This document shows, piece by piece, positions 7,004-16,342 of a stretch of 28,060 bases of DNA (its first letter is position 1; the number at the start of each line of letters is the position of its first letter). The notes under the pieces are model-generated. The model was not told the DNA's origin and did no database searches. It was given only the letters and a program-made list of their open reading frames with translations. The translations under genes and the position numbers were made by a program. The stretch spans positions 1 to 28,060 of the forward strand of contig JAUIJW010000005.1 of NCBI GenBank assembly GCA_030431085.1, in the 5' to 3' direction. This DNA is from Bacteroidia bacterium (lineage in GTDB: Bacteria; Bacteroidota; Bacteroidia; Flavobacteriales; Flavobacteriaceae).

Positions 7004-9310
7004 ATGAATCTAGATTATATTTTACCCAACGAATGGTCTATTATAGAAAAAGGCTTTGATCAAAATAAAGTAACGGCCAGTGAAAGTATTTTTAGTATCG
7101 GTAACGGATACATGGGACAGAGGGCTAATTTTGAAGAAACTTATAGCGGAGATACTTTTCAAGGCAGCTATATTGGAGGTATTTATTATCCGGATAAAAC
7201 CAGAGTAGGCTGGTGGAAAAATGGCTACCCCGAATACTTCGCTAAAGTTCTAAATGCTCCTAATTGGATTGGTATTGATGTGTGTATTGATGGTACTAAA
7301 TTAGACCTTAATAATTCTAAAGTTTCAGAATTTGTTCGCGAATTGAACATGAAAGAAGGTGTATTAACACGTTCTTGCTTGGTAGAGCTCTCTAATGGTC
7401 ATCAAATAAAATTAGAAACTTCAAGATTTTTAAGCTTAGAAATTCAAGAAATTGGGGCGATTAAGTACGCCATTACCCCTTTAAATTTTGATGGAGAAAT
7501 TGAAGTTACCCCTTATATCGATGCTGGAATTTTAAATGAAGATTCTAACTACGATGAGTTTTTCTGGGAGGTTCTTCAAAAATACGAAGGGAAAAATGAA
7601 GCTCAAATATTATCTAAAACTCTAAAAACAGAATTTCATGTATGCACTGGCATGCATATGCAATTTGAATTAAATGGTTTTGAAATTCCGCTTGAAAGCA
7701 AAAACGAGATTTTAGACAAAAGTATTAAATATACTTACAAAACTTTTGTAAAGCAAAACGATACTTTTTGCACTTACAAATATGGTTGCTATGTGCAATC
7801 TATGAATCATAATAAAGAGGAGCTCATTTTCGAATCGCAAAAATTATTACAAAAAGCAGCCATCATAGGCTTTGAAGATCTTCTCAAAAAACAAAAATTG
7901 GCTTGGTCTAAAATCTGGGAAACCGCAGATATTGTTATCGATGGAGATATCAAAGCACAACAAGCCATAAGGTTTAACATCTTTCAACTCAACCAAACAT
8001 ACTCTGGTGAAGACTCTCGATTAAATATTGGTCCCAAGGGGTTTACGGGTGAGAAATACGGAGGAAGTACCTATTGGGATACCGAAGCTTACTGTATTCC
8101 TTTTTATATGAGTACCAAAGATAAAAATGTAGCTAAAAACCTTTTATTGTACCGTTATCATCAATTAGATAAAGCCAAAGAAAATGCAGAAAAACTGGGC
8201 TTTACAAATGGTGCTGCTCTATATCCTATGGTAACAATGAATGGGGAAGAGTGCCATAATGAATGGGAAATTACCTTTGAAGAAATACATCGTAATGGCG
8301 CCATGATATACGCCATCTATAACTATGTTAATTATACCAATGATTATAGTTACATTCCAGAATTTGGCCTAGAAGTAATGATTGCTATTGCAAGATTTTG
8401 GCAGCAACGGGTTAACTTTTCTGAAGACAAACAACAATATGTCATGTTAGGTGTTACTGGCCCTAATGAATACGAAAACAATGTCAATAACAATTGGTAT
8501 ACCAACTATTTAGCCAAATGGTGTTTAGATTACACCTTAGAGAACATAAACCTAGTACGCAAAGACTATCCAGATGATTATCATAGAGTAATTGATATCA
8601 CGCAATTAAAGCAAGACGAGTTAAAGGCTTGGCAACATGTTTCAGAGCATATGTACTTTCCATATAGCGAAAAACATCAAGTCTATTTACAACAAGATGG
8701 CTTTTTAGATAAAGAATTAATTACAGTAGATCAACTGGATGCTTCACAAAGACCAATCAATCAAAAATGGTCTTGGGATAAAATTTTACGCTCACCTTAT
8801 ATCAAACAGGCAGATGTGTTACAAGGTCTTTATTTCTTTGAAAATCATTTCAGTCGAAAATTAATTGAAAAACATTTTGATTTTTATGAACCACTTACCG
8901 TTCATGAATCATCATTATCTCCTTGCGTACACTCTATAATAGCAGCTTCTATTAACAGAATGGATAAGGCTTATGAAATGTACTTGCGTACAGCAAGACT
9001 TGATTTAGACGATTATAATAGTGAAGTTCACGAAGGCCTACATATTACCAGTATGGCAGGTACATGGCTTGCAATAGTTCAAGGATTTGGAGGTATGAGA
9101 AATTTTAATGGCCAACTCTCATTCAACCCACAAATTCCAGAAAAATGGCAATCCTACTCATTTAAAATTAATTTTAGAGGCTGTACTATAAAGATTACAA
9201 AAAGCCATAAAGGCTGTACTTTTATTAACGAATCTGATACGGACACCTCTATTTATCTTAACGGAAAAGAAATTGTACTGTCTGGTAATCAATTAGTTGA
9301 AAACAAATAA
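7004..9310 (+). CDS. GH65 maltose phosphorylase
   Basis: This enzyme cleaves maltose with inorganic phosphate, giving glucose and beta-glucose-1-phosphate. The 768 residues consist of an N-terminal beta-sandwich (to about 270), a linker, an (alpha/alpha)6 barrel (about 325-680) and a small C-terminal sheet domain. The general-acid motif is GVTGPNEYENNVNNNWYTNY, with Glu489 the catalytic residue. The phosphate-site motif HESSLSPCVHSI is present, as in phosphorylases rather than GH65 hydrolases. There is no signal peptide, so it is cytoplasmic. GH65 also includes trehalose, kojibiose and nigerose phosphorylases; maltose is favoured by the pgmB, MFS and amylase context. The stop precedes the next gene's likely start by 10 bp. 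Confidence 0.93.
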   Translation: MNLDYILPNEWSIIEKGFDQNKVTASESIFSIGNGYMGQRANFEETYSGDTFQGSYIGGIYYPDKTRVGWWKNGYPEYFAKVLNAPNWIGIDVCIDGTKLDLNNSKVSEFVRELNMKEGVLTRSCLVELSNGHQIKLETSRFLSLEIQEIGAIKYAITPLNFDGEIEVTPYIDAGILNEDSNYDEFFWEVLQKYEGKNEAQILSKTLKTEFHVCTGMHMQFELNGFEIPLESKNEILDKSIKYTYKTFVKQNDTFCTYKYGCYVQSMNHNKEELIFESQKLLQKAAIIGFEDLLKKQKLAWSKIWETADIVIDGDIKAQQAIRFNIFQLNQTYSGEDSRLNIGPKGFTGEKYGGSTYWDTEAYCIPFYMSTKDKNVAKNLLLYRYHQLDKAKENAEKLGFTNGAALYPMVTMNGEECHNEWEITFEEIHRNGAMIYAIYNYVNYTNDYSYIPEFGLEVMIAIARFWQQRVNFSEDKQQYVMLGVTGPNEYENNVNNNWYTNYLAKWCLDYTLENINLVRKDYPDDYHRVIDITQLKQDELKAWQHVSEHMYFPYSEKHQVYLQQDGFLDKELITVDQLDASQRPINQKWSWDKILRSPYIKQADVLQGLYFFENHFSRKLIEKHFDFYEPLTVHESSLSPCVHSIIAASINRMDKAYEMYLRTARLDLDDYNSEVHEGLHITSMAGTWLAIVQGFGGMRNFNGQLSFNPQIPEKWQSYSFKINFRGCTIKITKSHKGCTFINESDTDTSIYLNGKEIVLSGNQLVENK

Positions 9311-9320
9311 TTTCCTAAAT

Positions 9321-11183
9321 ATGAAATGGCTCGTCTTTATCCTCCTTATATTCGTCCAAAATATTGCAATGGCTCAAATCGACAAGATTGAGCCGCCTAA
9401 CTGGTGGGTTGATTTTGAACAAAGCTCGTTACAATTACTAATTAAAGGTAAAGATATAGGTCGTGCTAGTGTAGAGATAAACTATCCGGGCGTAACGCTT
9501 GCAAAAGTGAATACGGCCGATAGTCCTAATTATCTTTTTCTTGACTTGATCATAGATTCAAACACAAAACCAGGTAATGTAGATATTCTTTTTAAGATAA
9601 AAAACAAAACGGTAAAAAAGGTTAAATACGAACTGAAATCTAGAGCAAAAGATGGTAAAGACTATCTAGGATTTGATAATACAGATGTTATCTACTTAAT
9701 CACTCCAGATAGATTTGCTAATGGCGACTCCGGAAATGACATCATTAAGGGGCTTAAAGAATCCACCATTAATAGACAGGATAATTACGCCAGACACGGA
9801 GGCGACATTAAGGGAATTACTCAGCATTTAGACTATATCAATACTATGGGATTCACTGCCATCTGGTCAAGTCCGTTATTAACAAACGATATGCCTACAA
9901 GTAGCTATCACGGCTATGCCATGACTGATTTTTATGAAGTTGACCCTAGATTTGGCACCTTAGAAGAGTATCAGAACCTCTCGGCCAAAGCAAGAGAAAA
10001 AGGCATCAAGCTAATTATGGATCAAGTGGCCAACCATTGTGGTTTGGGGCATTGGTGGATGCAAGATTTACCCTTTAAAGATTGGGTTAACTTTCAGGAT
10101 GAATTTGAAAAAGGTGAAAAAATTCCTACATCTAATCATAGAAGAACAACCAATCAAGATTTTTATGCCTCAACCTACGACACCCAATTACTGCGTGAAG
10201 GTTGGTTCGTCGATACCATGCCAGATTTAAATCAAAAAAATTCTTTTATGGCTACCTACCTTATTCAAAACAGCATTTGGTGGGTAGAAACGCTCCAACT
10301 GGGAGGTATTCGGCAAGACACCTATCCGTATCCAGATAAATCTTTTATGGCAACATGGGCCAAAGCCATTATGACCGAATACCCAAACTTTAGCATTGTT
10401 GGTGAAGAATGGAGCTACAACCCCCTTTTAGTTGGGTATTGGCAAAACGAACAAAAAAATAAAGATGGATATGTCTCTCATTTATCCTCTAGTATGGATT
10501 TTCCTATGCAACAACTTATTGTTGAAGCTCTCACAGAAGAAGAAACATGGCAAACAGGCCTGGTGAAAATTTATGAAGGCCTAGCCAACGATTTTGCCTA
10601 TGCACATCCAGAAAAATTATTAATTTTTCCGGACAACCATGATATGAGTAGAATTTACACCCAACTAAACGAAGAGGTTACCTTAACAAAAATGGCATTA
10701 GCCTATATTTTAGCTTTACCCAGAATAGTGCAAATTTATTACGGTACTGAAATATTGATGAATGATACAGAAAAACCTGGAGATCATGGGTTAATACGTT
10801 CAGATTTTCCAGGGGGATGGCAAGGAGACACAGCCAATGCTTTTACTGGAGAAGGCTTAAATAGCGATCAGAAAGACATGCAGTTATTTTTAAAAACACT
10901 TTTACAATATCGTAAAAATTCTAATGCAATCGCCAAGGGCAAAACCATACACTTTGCACCTCAGAATAACATCTATATTCTTTCTAGAGCTTTTGAAGAT
11001 GAGCATGTTTTAATCGTTCTAAATAAAAATGACCATCCTGTTTCTTTACCACTAAACCGACTCGATGAACTTGGATTGTCAGAAAAATCGTTTTATAATC
11101 TCATTACAAAAAAACCTGTCAATCTCAATAACCAACTAAATTTAAATCAAAAAGGTGTTTTAGTTTTATCGACAAAAATGTGA
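9321..11183 (+). CDS. Secreted GH13 neopullulanase/cyclomaltodextrinase-type enzyme (SusA-like)
   Basis: This is an alpha-glucan hydrolase, probably periplasmic, acting on imported maltodextrin, cyclodextrin or pullulan. A signal peptide ends at AMAQ (about residue 19). The cyclomaltodextrinase N-terminal Ig-like domain follows (PPNWWVDFEQSSLQLLIKGK), then a GH13 barrel beginning VIYLITPDRFANGD. Catalytic residues visible are the nucleophile Asp333 (GGIRQDTYPYPDKSF), the acid Glu362 (IVGEEWSYNP) and the third carboxylate Asp441 (FPDNHDMSR). A C-terminal beta domain completes 620 residues. An upstream ATG at 9297 overlaps the GH65 gene and adds a polar octapeptide before the signal, so Met at 9321 is preferred. 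The next gene begins 2 bp after the stop. Confidence 0.92.
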   Translation: MKWLVFILLIFVQNIAMAQIDKIEPPNWWVDFEQSSLQLLIKGKDIGRASVEINYPGVTLAKVNTADSPNYLFLDLIIDSNTKPGNVDILFKIKNKTVKKVKYELKSRAKDGKDYLGFDNTDVIYLITPDRFANGDSGNDIIKGLKESTINRQDNYARHGGDIKGITQHLDYINTMGFTAIWSSPLLTNDMPTSSYHGYAMTDFYEVDPRFGTLEEYQNLSAKAREKGIKLIMDQVANHCGLGHWWMQDLPFKDWVNFQDEFEKGEKIPTSNHRRTTNQDFYASTYDTQLLREGWFVDTMPDLNQKNSFMATYLIQNSIWWVETLQLGGIRQDTYPYPDKSFMATWAKAIMTEYPNFSIVGEEWSYNPLLVGYWQNEQKNKDGYVSHLSSSMDFPMQQLIVEALTEEETWQTGLVKIYEGLANDFAYAHPEKLLIFPDNHDMSRIYTQLNEEVTLTKMALAYILALPRIVQIYYGTEILMNDTEKPGDHGLIRSDFPGGWQGDTANAFTGEGLNSDQKDMQLFLKTLLQYRKNSNAIAKGKTIHFAPQNNIYILSRAFEDEHVLIVLNKNDHPVSLPLNRLDELGLSEKSFYNLITKKPVNLNNQLNLNQKGVLVLSTKM

Positions 11184-11185
11184 CT

Positions 11186-12313
11186 ATGAAACCCTTATCA
11201 ATTTTGCTGTGTTTATTAATTTCTACCATATGTACTGCACAAGTTACATTTGCTGTTAGAAACTTACCAGAAGATACTCCAAAAGGTTCTAAAATTTATA
11301 TTTCTGGAAACTTCGATCATTGGTCTGGCGGCCAAAAGGCTTATCAAATGCAAGTAATTAATAATATACATTATTTTACCCTGCCAATGACGGGCGAACC
11401 CATACTCTATAAATTTACTTTGGGGGATTGGAGCTCTGTAGAAAAAGATGAAAAAGGTCTAGATATCCAAAATAGATCATATCAATCAACAAAAAAAATA
11501 GATACCGTATACATTACTATTAAAAGTTGGGCATCTAAAAATGTAACCAACAGCAAAGCTTTAAATGTACAAGTATATCATAGTCAATTTAATATGCCAC
11601 AACTCGGCAATCAAAAGCGAAGAATTTGGATGTATTTACCCCCTGATTATCACAGTAATTCTAAGCATTATCCTGTGATTTACATGCACGATGGGCAAAA
11701 CTTATTCGATCAATCCATAGCCTATTCTGGCGAATGGAAAGTCGATGAAATTCTAAATGATTTATTTTTAGAAAAAAAATTTGCTTGTATTGTCATTGGC
11801 ATAGATAATGGTGGCAAACAAAGAATTGACGAGCTTACTCCATGGCCCAATGAAAAATATGGTGGCGGTAATGGAAAAGCATACGTAGATTTTATTGTTC
11901 AGACTTTAAAACCCGATGTGGATCAAAACTTAAGAACCTTACCTCAGCAAGAAAATACAGCTATTATTGGCAGCTCTTTAGGGGGCTTAATATCGTTTTA
12001 TGCTGCCTTAACTTATCCTAAGGTTTTTGGTAAAATTGGGGTGTTTTCACCTGCTTTTTGGATCAATCCAGAAATTGAATCCTATGCTAAAAATCACGGT
12101 CATATTACACATCAAAAAATGTATTTTATCACCGGTGAGTTAGAAGGTGAAACTTACATCAATAAGATGAAACAAGTAATTAACGATATAGAAACAGCGG
12201 GCTACCCCAAAAAAAATATTACATCAAAAGTAATTAAAGGTGGTAAACACCATGAATCGACATGGAGTGCCGATTTTAAAAATGCGGTTGAATGGCTTTT
12301 TAATTTAAAGTAA
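11186..12313 (+). CDS. Secreted alpha/beta-hydrolase esterase with N-terminal starch-binding-like domain
   Basis: This 375-residue exported protein has a signal peptide ending ICTAQ. An N-terminal Ig-like module (about 20-115) resembles CBM20/CBM48-type glucan-binding folds (SKIYISGNFDHWSGG, EPILYKFTLGDWSSVE). An esterase D-like (PF00756 family) alpha/beta-hydrolase domain occupies about 140-375. Visible catalytic features are the nucleophile elbow GSSLGG with Ser264, a C-terminal histidine in GGKHHEST (355/356), and an oxyanion-region motif (YPVIYMHDGQNLFD). A GTG at 11180 overlapping the previous gene was passed over for the ATG at 11186. Similar esterases occur in flavobacterial alpha-glucan loci but their substrate is not established. 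It may remove acyl groups from glucan, or it may act on another ester. Confidence 0.8.
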   Translation: MKPLSILLCLLISTICTAQVTFAVRNLPEDTPKGSKIYISGNFDHWSGGQKAYQMQVINNIHYFTLPMTGEPILYKFTLGDWSSVEKDEKGLDIQNRSYQSTKKIDTVYITIKSWASKNVTNSKALNVQVYHSQFNMPQLGNQKRRIWMYLPPDYHSNSKHYPVIYMHDGQNLFDQSIAYSGEWKVDEILNDLFLEKKFACIVIGIDNGGKQRIDELTPWPNEKYGGGNGKAYVDFIVQTLKPDVDQNLRTLPQQENTAIIGSSLGGLISFYAALTYPKVFGKIGVFSPAFWINPEIESYAKNHGHITHQKMYFITGELEGETYINKMKQVINDIETAGYPKKNITSKVIKGGKHHESTWSADFKNAVEWLFNLK

Positions 12314-12318
12314 TCCTC

Positions 12319-14691
12319 ATGAAAAAAATAGTCTTTATCCTATTAATCTGTTTTAATGTTTTACACAGTCAAAATACTGCCAGAACATTTAAAAGTTATC
12401 ATGATAATAAAAGTGGCATCGTACACATTAAAACCAACGATGGCACTTACCGTTTACAAATAATTTCGCCCAAAGTTATTGAAACATCATTCATACCTTC
12501 AGGTGAACAGTATATTGATTCTTCACATGCCCTAATATCGAAACCGCAATACAAACAATATTCTATTAAACACAACCCCCATACGCTTGAGATCAATACA
12601 AATGGTTTAAATATGGTCATCGAGAAGTCACCATTTCAAATCAAATATTTTTATCAAAAAAAATGGTTGGTAAGCGAAAATTTGGGCTATATAAAAACCG
12701 ATAGTACCGAAATTTTAGATTTTAGTATTTCATCAACTGAAGCCCTAATGGGTGGAGGCGCCAGAGTATTAGGAATGAATAGACGTGGTCATCGTTTAGC
12801 ACTATACAATAAAGCCCATTATGGCTACGAAACACATTCGAGTTTAATGAATTACACTATGCCTCTAGTATTTTCATCAAAACTTTATGCCATTCATTTC
12901 GACAACCCCTCTACCGGTTTTTTAGATTTAGATCACTCACAAAAAAACCTATTGAGATATGAAACCACTAGTGGCAGAAAAACTTATCAGGTACTGGCAG
13001 CCAACAATTGGTACGATCTAACCAACGCCTATACCTCTCTTACTGGTAAACAACCTCTACCACCAAGATGGGCCTTAGGTAATTTTGCGAGCAGATTTGG
13101 TTACCATTCACAGAGAGAGGTAGAACATACGGTGGCTCTGTTTAACCAAAATCACATTCCCTTAGATGCCGTTATATTAGATATTTTTTGGTTTGGAAAA
13201 GATATTAAGGGTCATATGGGAAATTTGGAATTTTATAAAGATTCATTTCCACAGCCACAAAAAATGATCAGTAACTTTAATAACCAACAAATAAAAACCA
13301 TATTGGTAACAGAACCATTTATTTTAACCACTTCATCAAAGTGGGCAGAAGTTTCACAGCAAGGTTTTTTGGGAAAAACGCCACAAAACACCAACTATAC
13401 CTACGATTTTTATTTCGGCAATACTGGCTTGATTGATTTAGTGAATCCCCAGGCCAATCAATGGTTTTGGAACATCTATAAAAATTTAACGACCATGGGC
13501 GTTTCTGGATGGTGGGGTGATTTAGGTGAACCTGAAGTACACCCAGAAGACATGATTCATTATAACGGATCAACCGCCAATGAAGTACACAATGTTTATG
13601 GTCACCTCTGGGCCAAAATGATTCATGATGGTTATCTCAATGATTTTAAAACGCAAAGGCCTTTTATCTTAATGCGGGCAGGGTATTCTGGTTCGCAACG
13701 TTATGGTATGATTCCATGGTCTGGTGATGTCAACCGCAGTTGGGGAGGCCTACAAGCTCAACCTGAAATTGCTCTGCAAATGGGTATTCAAGGCTTGAGC
13801 TACATGCATTCTGACCTAGGAGGATTTGCCGGTGGAGACACCTTTGATCCAGAACTTTACATAAGATGGCTACAATATGGCGTTTTTCAACCCATTTACA
13901 GGCCTCATGCTCAAGAACATATTGCTCCAGAACCTGTTTTTCATGACCCCAACACTTTGAGTATGGCCAAAAAGGCAATTGAACTACGCTACCAATTATT
14001 ACCATATAATTACACCGTCGCCTTTGAAAACAATCAATCCGGATACCCCCTTATGAGGCCTTTATTCTTTGAAGAACCTCATAACAAGAGGCATTTTCAA
14101 AACATTGACAGCTACCTATGGGGTAAACATTTTCTGGTTACCCCAATTTTAAAAGCAGAACAAAAAACTGTTGACACTTATTTTCCTAAGCATCAGCATT
14201 GGTTTAATTTTTATACAGACGAAGTATATCGTGGTGGAAATTCGTATACAATCACCACGCAACCAGATCACATTCCTACATTTGTTAGAGGAGGTGCTTT
14301 TATCCCCATGATTGATGTAATACAAAATACAGCAGCTTATGATTTGAGCAACCTTAAACTACACTATTACTACGATCCATTGGTTGAAGAAAGCCAAGAT
14401 TTTTTATACTTTGATGATGGGTTAACACCCAAAAGCTATGAAAAAGGATTACATGAAATTCTTAAATTTTCAGCTAAAGCTAATCCTAAAAGCATCCGAC
14501 TTAAAATCTCGCCAGAAATAGGATCGCAATGGCATTCTAGTCAAAAAAATATCGAATTAATCATTCACAACATCTCTCAAGAACCCATTCGTACAGGAGG
14601 TATTCCCTTTACTTATCACAAAAAAGATAAGTTGTTAAAACTCAATATCAATATTAGCAATAAAAGCAAATCGTTGCTTATCAAATTTTAA
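12319..14691 (+). CDS. Secreted GH31 alpha-glucosidase
   Basis: This is predicted to release glucose from the non-reducing ends of alpha-glucans or isomaltose-type oligomers, working in the periplasm. The signal peptide ends VLHSQ (about residue 18). The N-terminal beta-sandwich (galactose-mutarotase-like) leads into the barrel (PPRWALGNFASRFGYHSQRE). The catalytic nucleophile is Asp401 in GWWGDLGEPE and the acid/base Asp470 lies in IPWSGDVNRSW. A C-terminal beta region follows. The 790 residues are within the usual GH31 range. It fills the role that GH97 (SusB) plays in Bacteroides sus loci; linkage preference (alpha-1,4 or alpha-1,6) cannot be read from the motifs. It sits 5 bp after the esterase gene and 5 bp before the next amylase. 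Confidence 0.93.
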   Translation: MKKIVFILLICFNVLHSQNTARTFKSYHDNKSGIVHIKTNDGTYRLQIISPKVIETSFIPSGEQYIDSSHALISKPQYKQYSIKHNPHTLEINTNGLNMVIEKSPFQIKYFYQKKWLVSENLGYIKTDSTEILDFSISSTEALMGGGARVLGMNRRGHRLALYNKAHYGYETHSSLMNYTMPLVFSSKLYAIHFDNPSTGFLDLDHSQKNLLRYETTSGRKTYQVLAANNWYDLTNAYTSLTGKQPLPPRWALGNFASRFGYHSQREVEHTVALFNQNHIPLDAVILDIFWFGKDIKGHMGNLEFYKDSFPQPQKMISNFNNQQIKTILVTEPFILTTSSKWAEVSQQGFLGKTPQNTNYTYDFYFGNTGLIDLVNPQANQWFWNIYKNLTTMGVSGWWGDLGEPEVHPEDMIHYNGSTANEVHNVYGHLWAKMIHDGYLNDFKTQRPFILMRAGYSGSQRYGMIPWSGDVNRSWGGLQAQPEIALQMGIQGLSYMHSDLGGFAGGDTFDPELYIRWLQYGVFQPIYRPHAQEHIAPEPVFHDPNTLSMAKKAIELRYQLLPYNYTVAFENNQSGYPLMRPLFFEEPHNKRHFQNIDSYLWGKHFLVTPILKAEQKTVDTYFPKHQHWFNFYTDEVYRGGNSYTITTQPDHIPTFVRGGAFIPMIDVIQNTAAYDLSNLKLHYYYDPLVEESQDFLYFDDGLTPKSYEKGLHEILKFSAKANPKSIRLKISPEIGSQWHSSQKNIELIIHNISQEPIRTGGIPFTYHKKDKLLKLNINISNKSKSLLIKF

Positions 14692-14696
14692 ACCAG

Positions 14697-16340
14697 ATGA
14701 AGAATCTTTTTGTCATAACATTTATACTATCTAGCTTGTTGTTTACCAACTGCACGCAAAAAACCAACCCTACACCTAAGGCTGTTAAAACGCCCTTTAA
14801 TTGGGCCAATGCCAATTTATATTTTTTGCTAACAGATAGATTTAATAATGGAGATCGTAATAATGATGTTAACTTTAATAGAACTGAAGAAACCGCTGTT
14901 TTAAGAGGTTTTGAAGGTGGGGATATTAAAGGAATTACTCAAAAAATCACTGAGGGGTATTTTCAAAACTTAGGCATCGATGTCATTTGGTTTACTCCAG
15001 TAGTAGAACAAATTCATGGGGCTGTGGATGAAGGCACAGGTACAACCTATGGGTTTCACGGTTACTGGACTAAAGATTGGACAACCTTAGATCCTAATTT
15101 TGGGTCAGAAGAAGATTTAAAAATCTTAATTGAAACAGCCCATCAAAATGGTATTAGAATTTTAATGGATGCCGTAATCAACCATACTGGCCCGGTGACT
15201 GAAAAAGATCCTGTCTGGCCAAATAATTGGGTAAGAACTCAACCTCAATGTGATTATAAAACTTATGAAACTACGACTTCCTGTACTTTGGTAAAAAATT
15301 TACCGGATATTAAAACAGAAAGCAGTACCCCAGTAAATTTGCCACCATTATTGGTAGAAAAGTGGAAAAATGAAGGTCGGTATGAAAAAGAAGTTCGTGA
15401 ATTAGATGCGTTTTTCGAAAGAACCGGTTATCCAAGAGTTCCAAAATACTACATTATAAAATGGCTCACCGATTATATTTTAGATTTTGGCATAGATGGT
15501 TATAGAGCCGATACTGTAAAACATGTTGAAGAAACAGTTTGGTTAGAATTTAAAAAAGAATGTGAATATGCCTTTACAGCCTGGAAAAAAAACAATCCTG
15601 ATCAAGTTTTAGATCAAAACTCTTTTTTCTTATTGGGTGAAGTATACAATTTCAATGTATCACAAGCTTTTGATTTTGACTTTGGAAACAAGCAAGTAAA
15701 CTATTACAATTATGGGTTCGATGCCATGATTAATTTTGAATTTAAATATCATGCACAAAAAGATTACGAAACCCTGTTTAATCAGTATAATGATTTTGTG
15801 CAAAAAAAATTAAACGGACATTTAATTATGAATTATTTGTCATCTCACGATGATGGCTCTCCATTTGACCAACAAAGAAATAAACCTTATGAAACGGCCA
15901 ATAAATTACTCTTGAGCCCTGGCATTTCTCAAACCTATTACGGCGATGAATTAAGTAGACCTCTTGTAGTTGATGGAGCTCAAGGCGATGCAAACCTTCG
16001 CACATTCATGAATTGGCAAGACCTTGACCAAACTAAAACTCAAGCTATTCTGCTTCATTGGCAAAAACTAGGAAAATTCAAGCAACAACATCCAGCCATT
16101 GCATCTGGGGTTCATCAAATGCTATCGAATAAACCCTATTACTTTAAACGATCTTTGAACAATGACACTGTTATTATTGGTTTAGATTTAAAAAAGGGTG
16201 AAAAAATAATTCCAGTTGGTCATAACTTTAAAGATGGTACAGAGCTTTACGATGCGTATTCTCAGCAAAACATTACCGTAAAGGATAATCAAGTTGTATT
16301 GCATTCTAACTTCAACACCGTTTTATTAGAAAAAATTTAA
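14697..16340 (+). CDS. GH13 alpha-amylase lipoprotein, MalS-like
   Basis: This is an endo-acting alpha-amylase anchored by lipid. The signal ends LLFTNC with lipidated Cys19. The barrel begins NLYFLLTDRFNNGDRNNDVN. Catalytic residues are the nucleophile Asp272 (IDGYRADTVKH), the acid Glu315 (FLLGEVYNF) and Asp385 (YLSSHDDGSPF). The long insertion between the second and third conserved regions (WPNNWVRTQPQCDY through the proline-rich stretch) recalls the periplasmic amylase MalS (GH13 subfamily 19), a tentative subfamily call. Whether it faces the periplasm or the surface cannot be told: no clear acidic surface-export run follows the cysteine. The length, 547 residues, is normal. Confidence 0.9.
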   Translation: MKNLFVITFILSSLLFTNCTQKTNPTPKAVKTPFNWANANLYFLLTDRFNNGDRNNDVNFNRTEETAVLRGFEGGDIKGITQKITEGYFQNLGIDVIWFTPVVEQIHGAVDEGTGTTYGFHGYWTKDWTTLDPNFGSEEDLKILIETAHQNGIRILMDAVINHTGPVTEKDPVWPNNWVRTQPQCDYKTYETTTSCTLVKNLPDIKTESSTPVNLPPLLVEKWKNEGRYEKEVRELDAFFERTGYPRVPKYYIIKWLTDYILDFGIDGYRADTVKHVEETVWLEFKKECEYAFTAWKKNNPDQVLDQNSFFLLGEVYNFNVSQAFDFDFGNKQVNYYNYGFDAMINFEFKYHAQKDYETLFNQYNDFVQKKLNGHLIMNYLSSHDDGSPFDQQRNKPYETANKLLLSPGISQTYYGDELSRPLVVDGAQGDANLRTFMNWQDLDQTKTQAILLHWQKLGKFKQQHPAIASGVHQMLSNKPYYFKRSLNNDTVIIGLDLKKGEKIIPVGHNFKDGTELYDAYSQQNITVKDNQVVLHSNFNTVLLEKI

Positions 16341-16342
16341 TT

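Noticed and set aside
9297..9320. Earlier ATG for the SusA-like enzyme, overlapping GH65
   Set aside because: It places eight extra polar residues before a complete signal peptide that starts at 9321.
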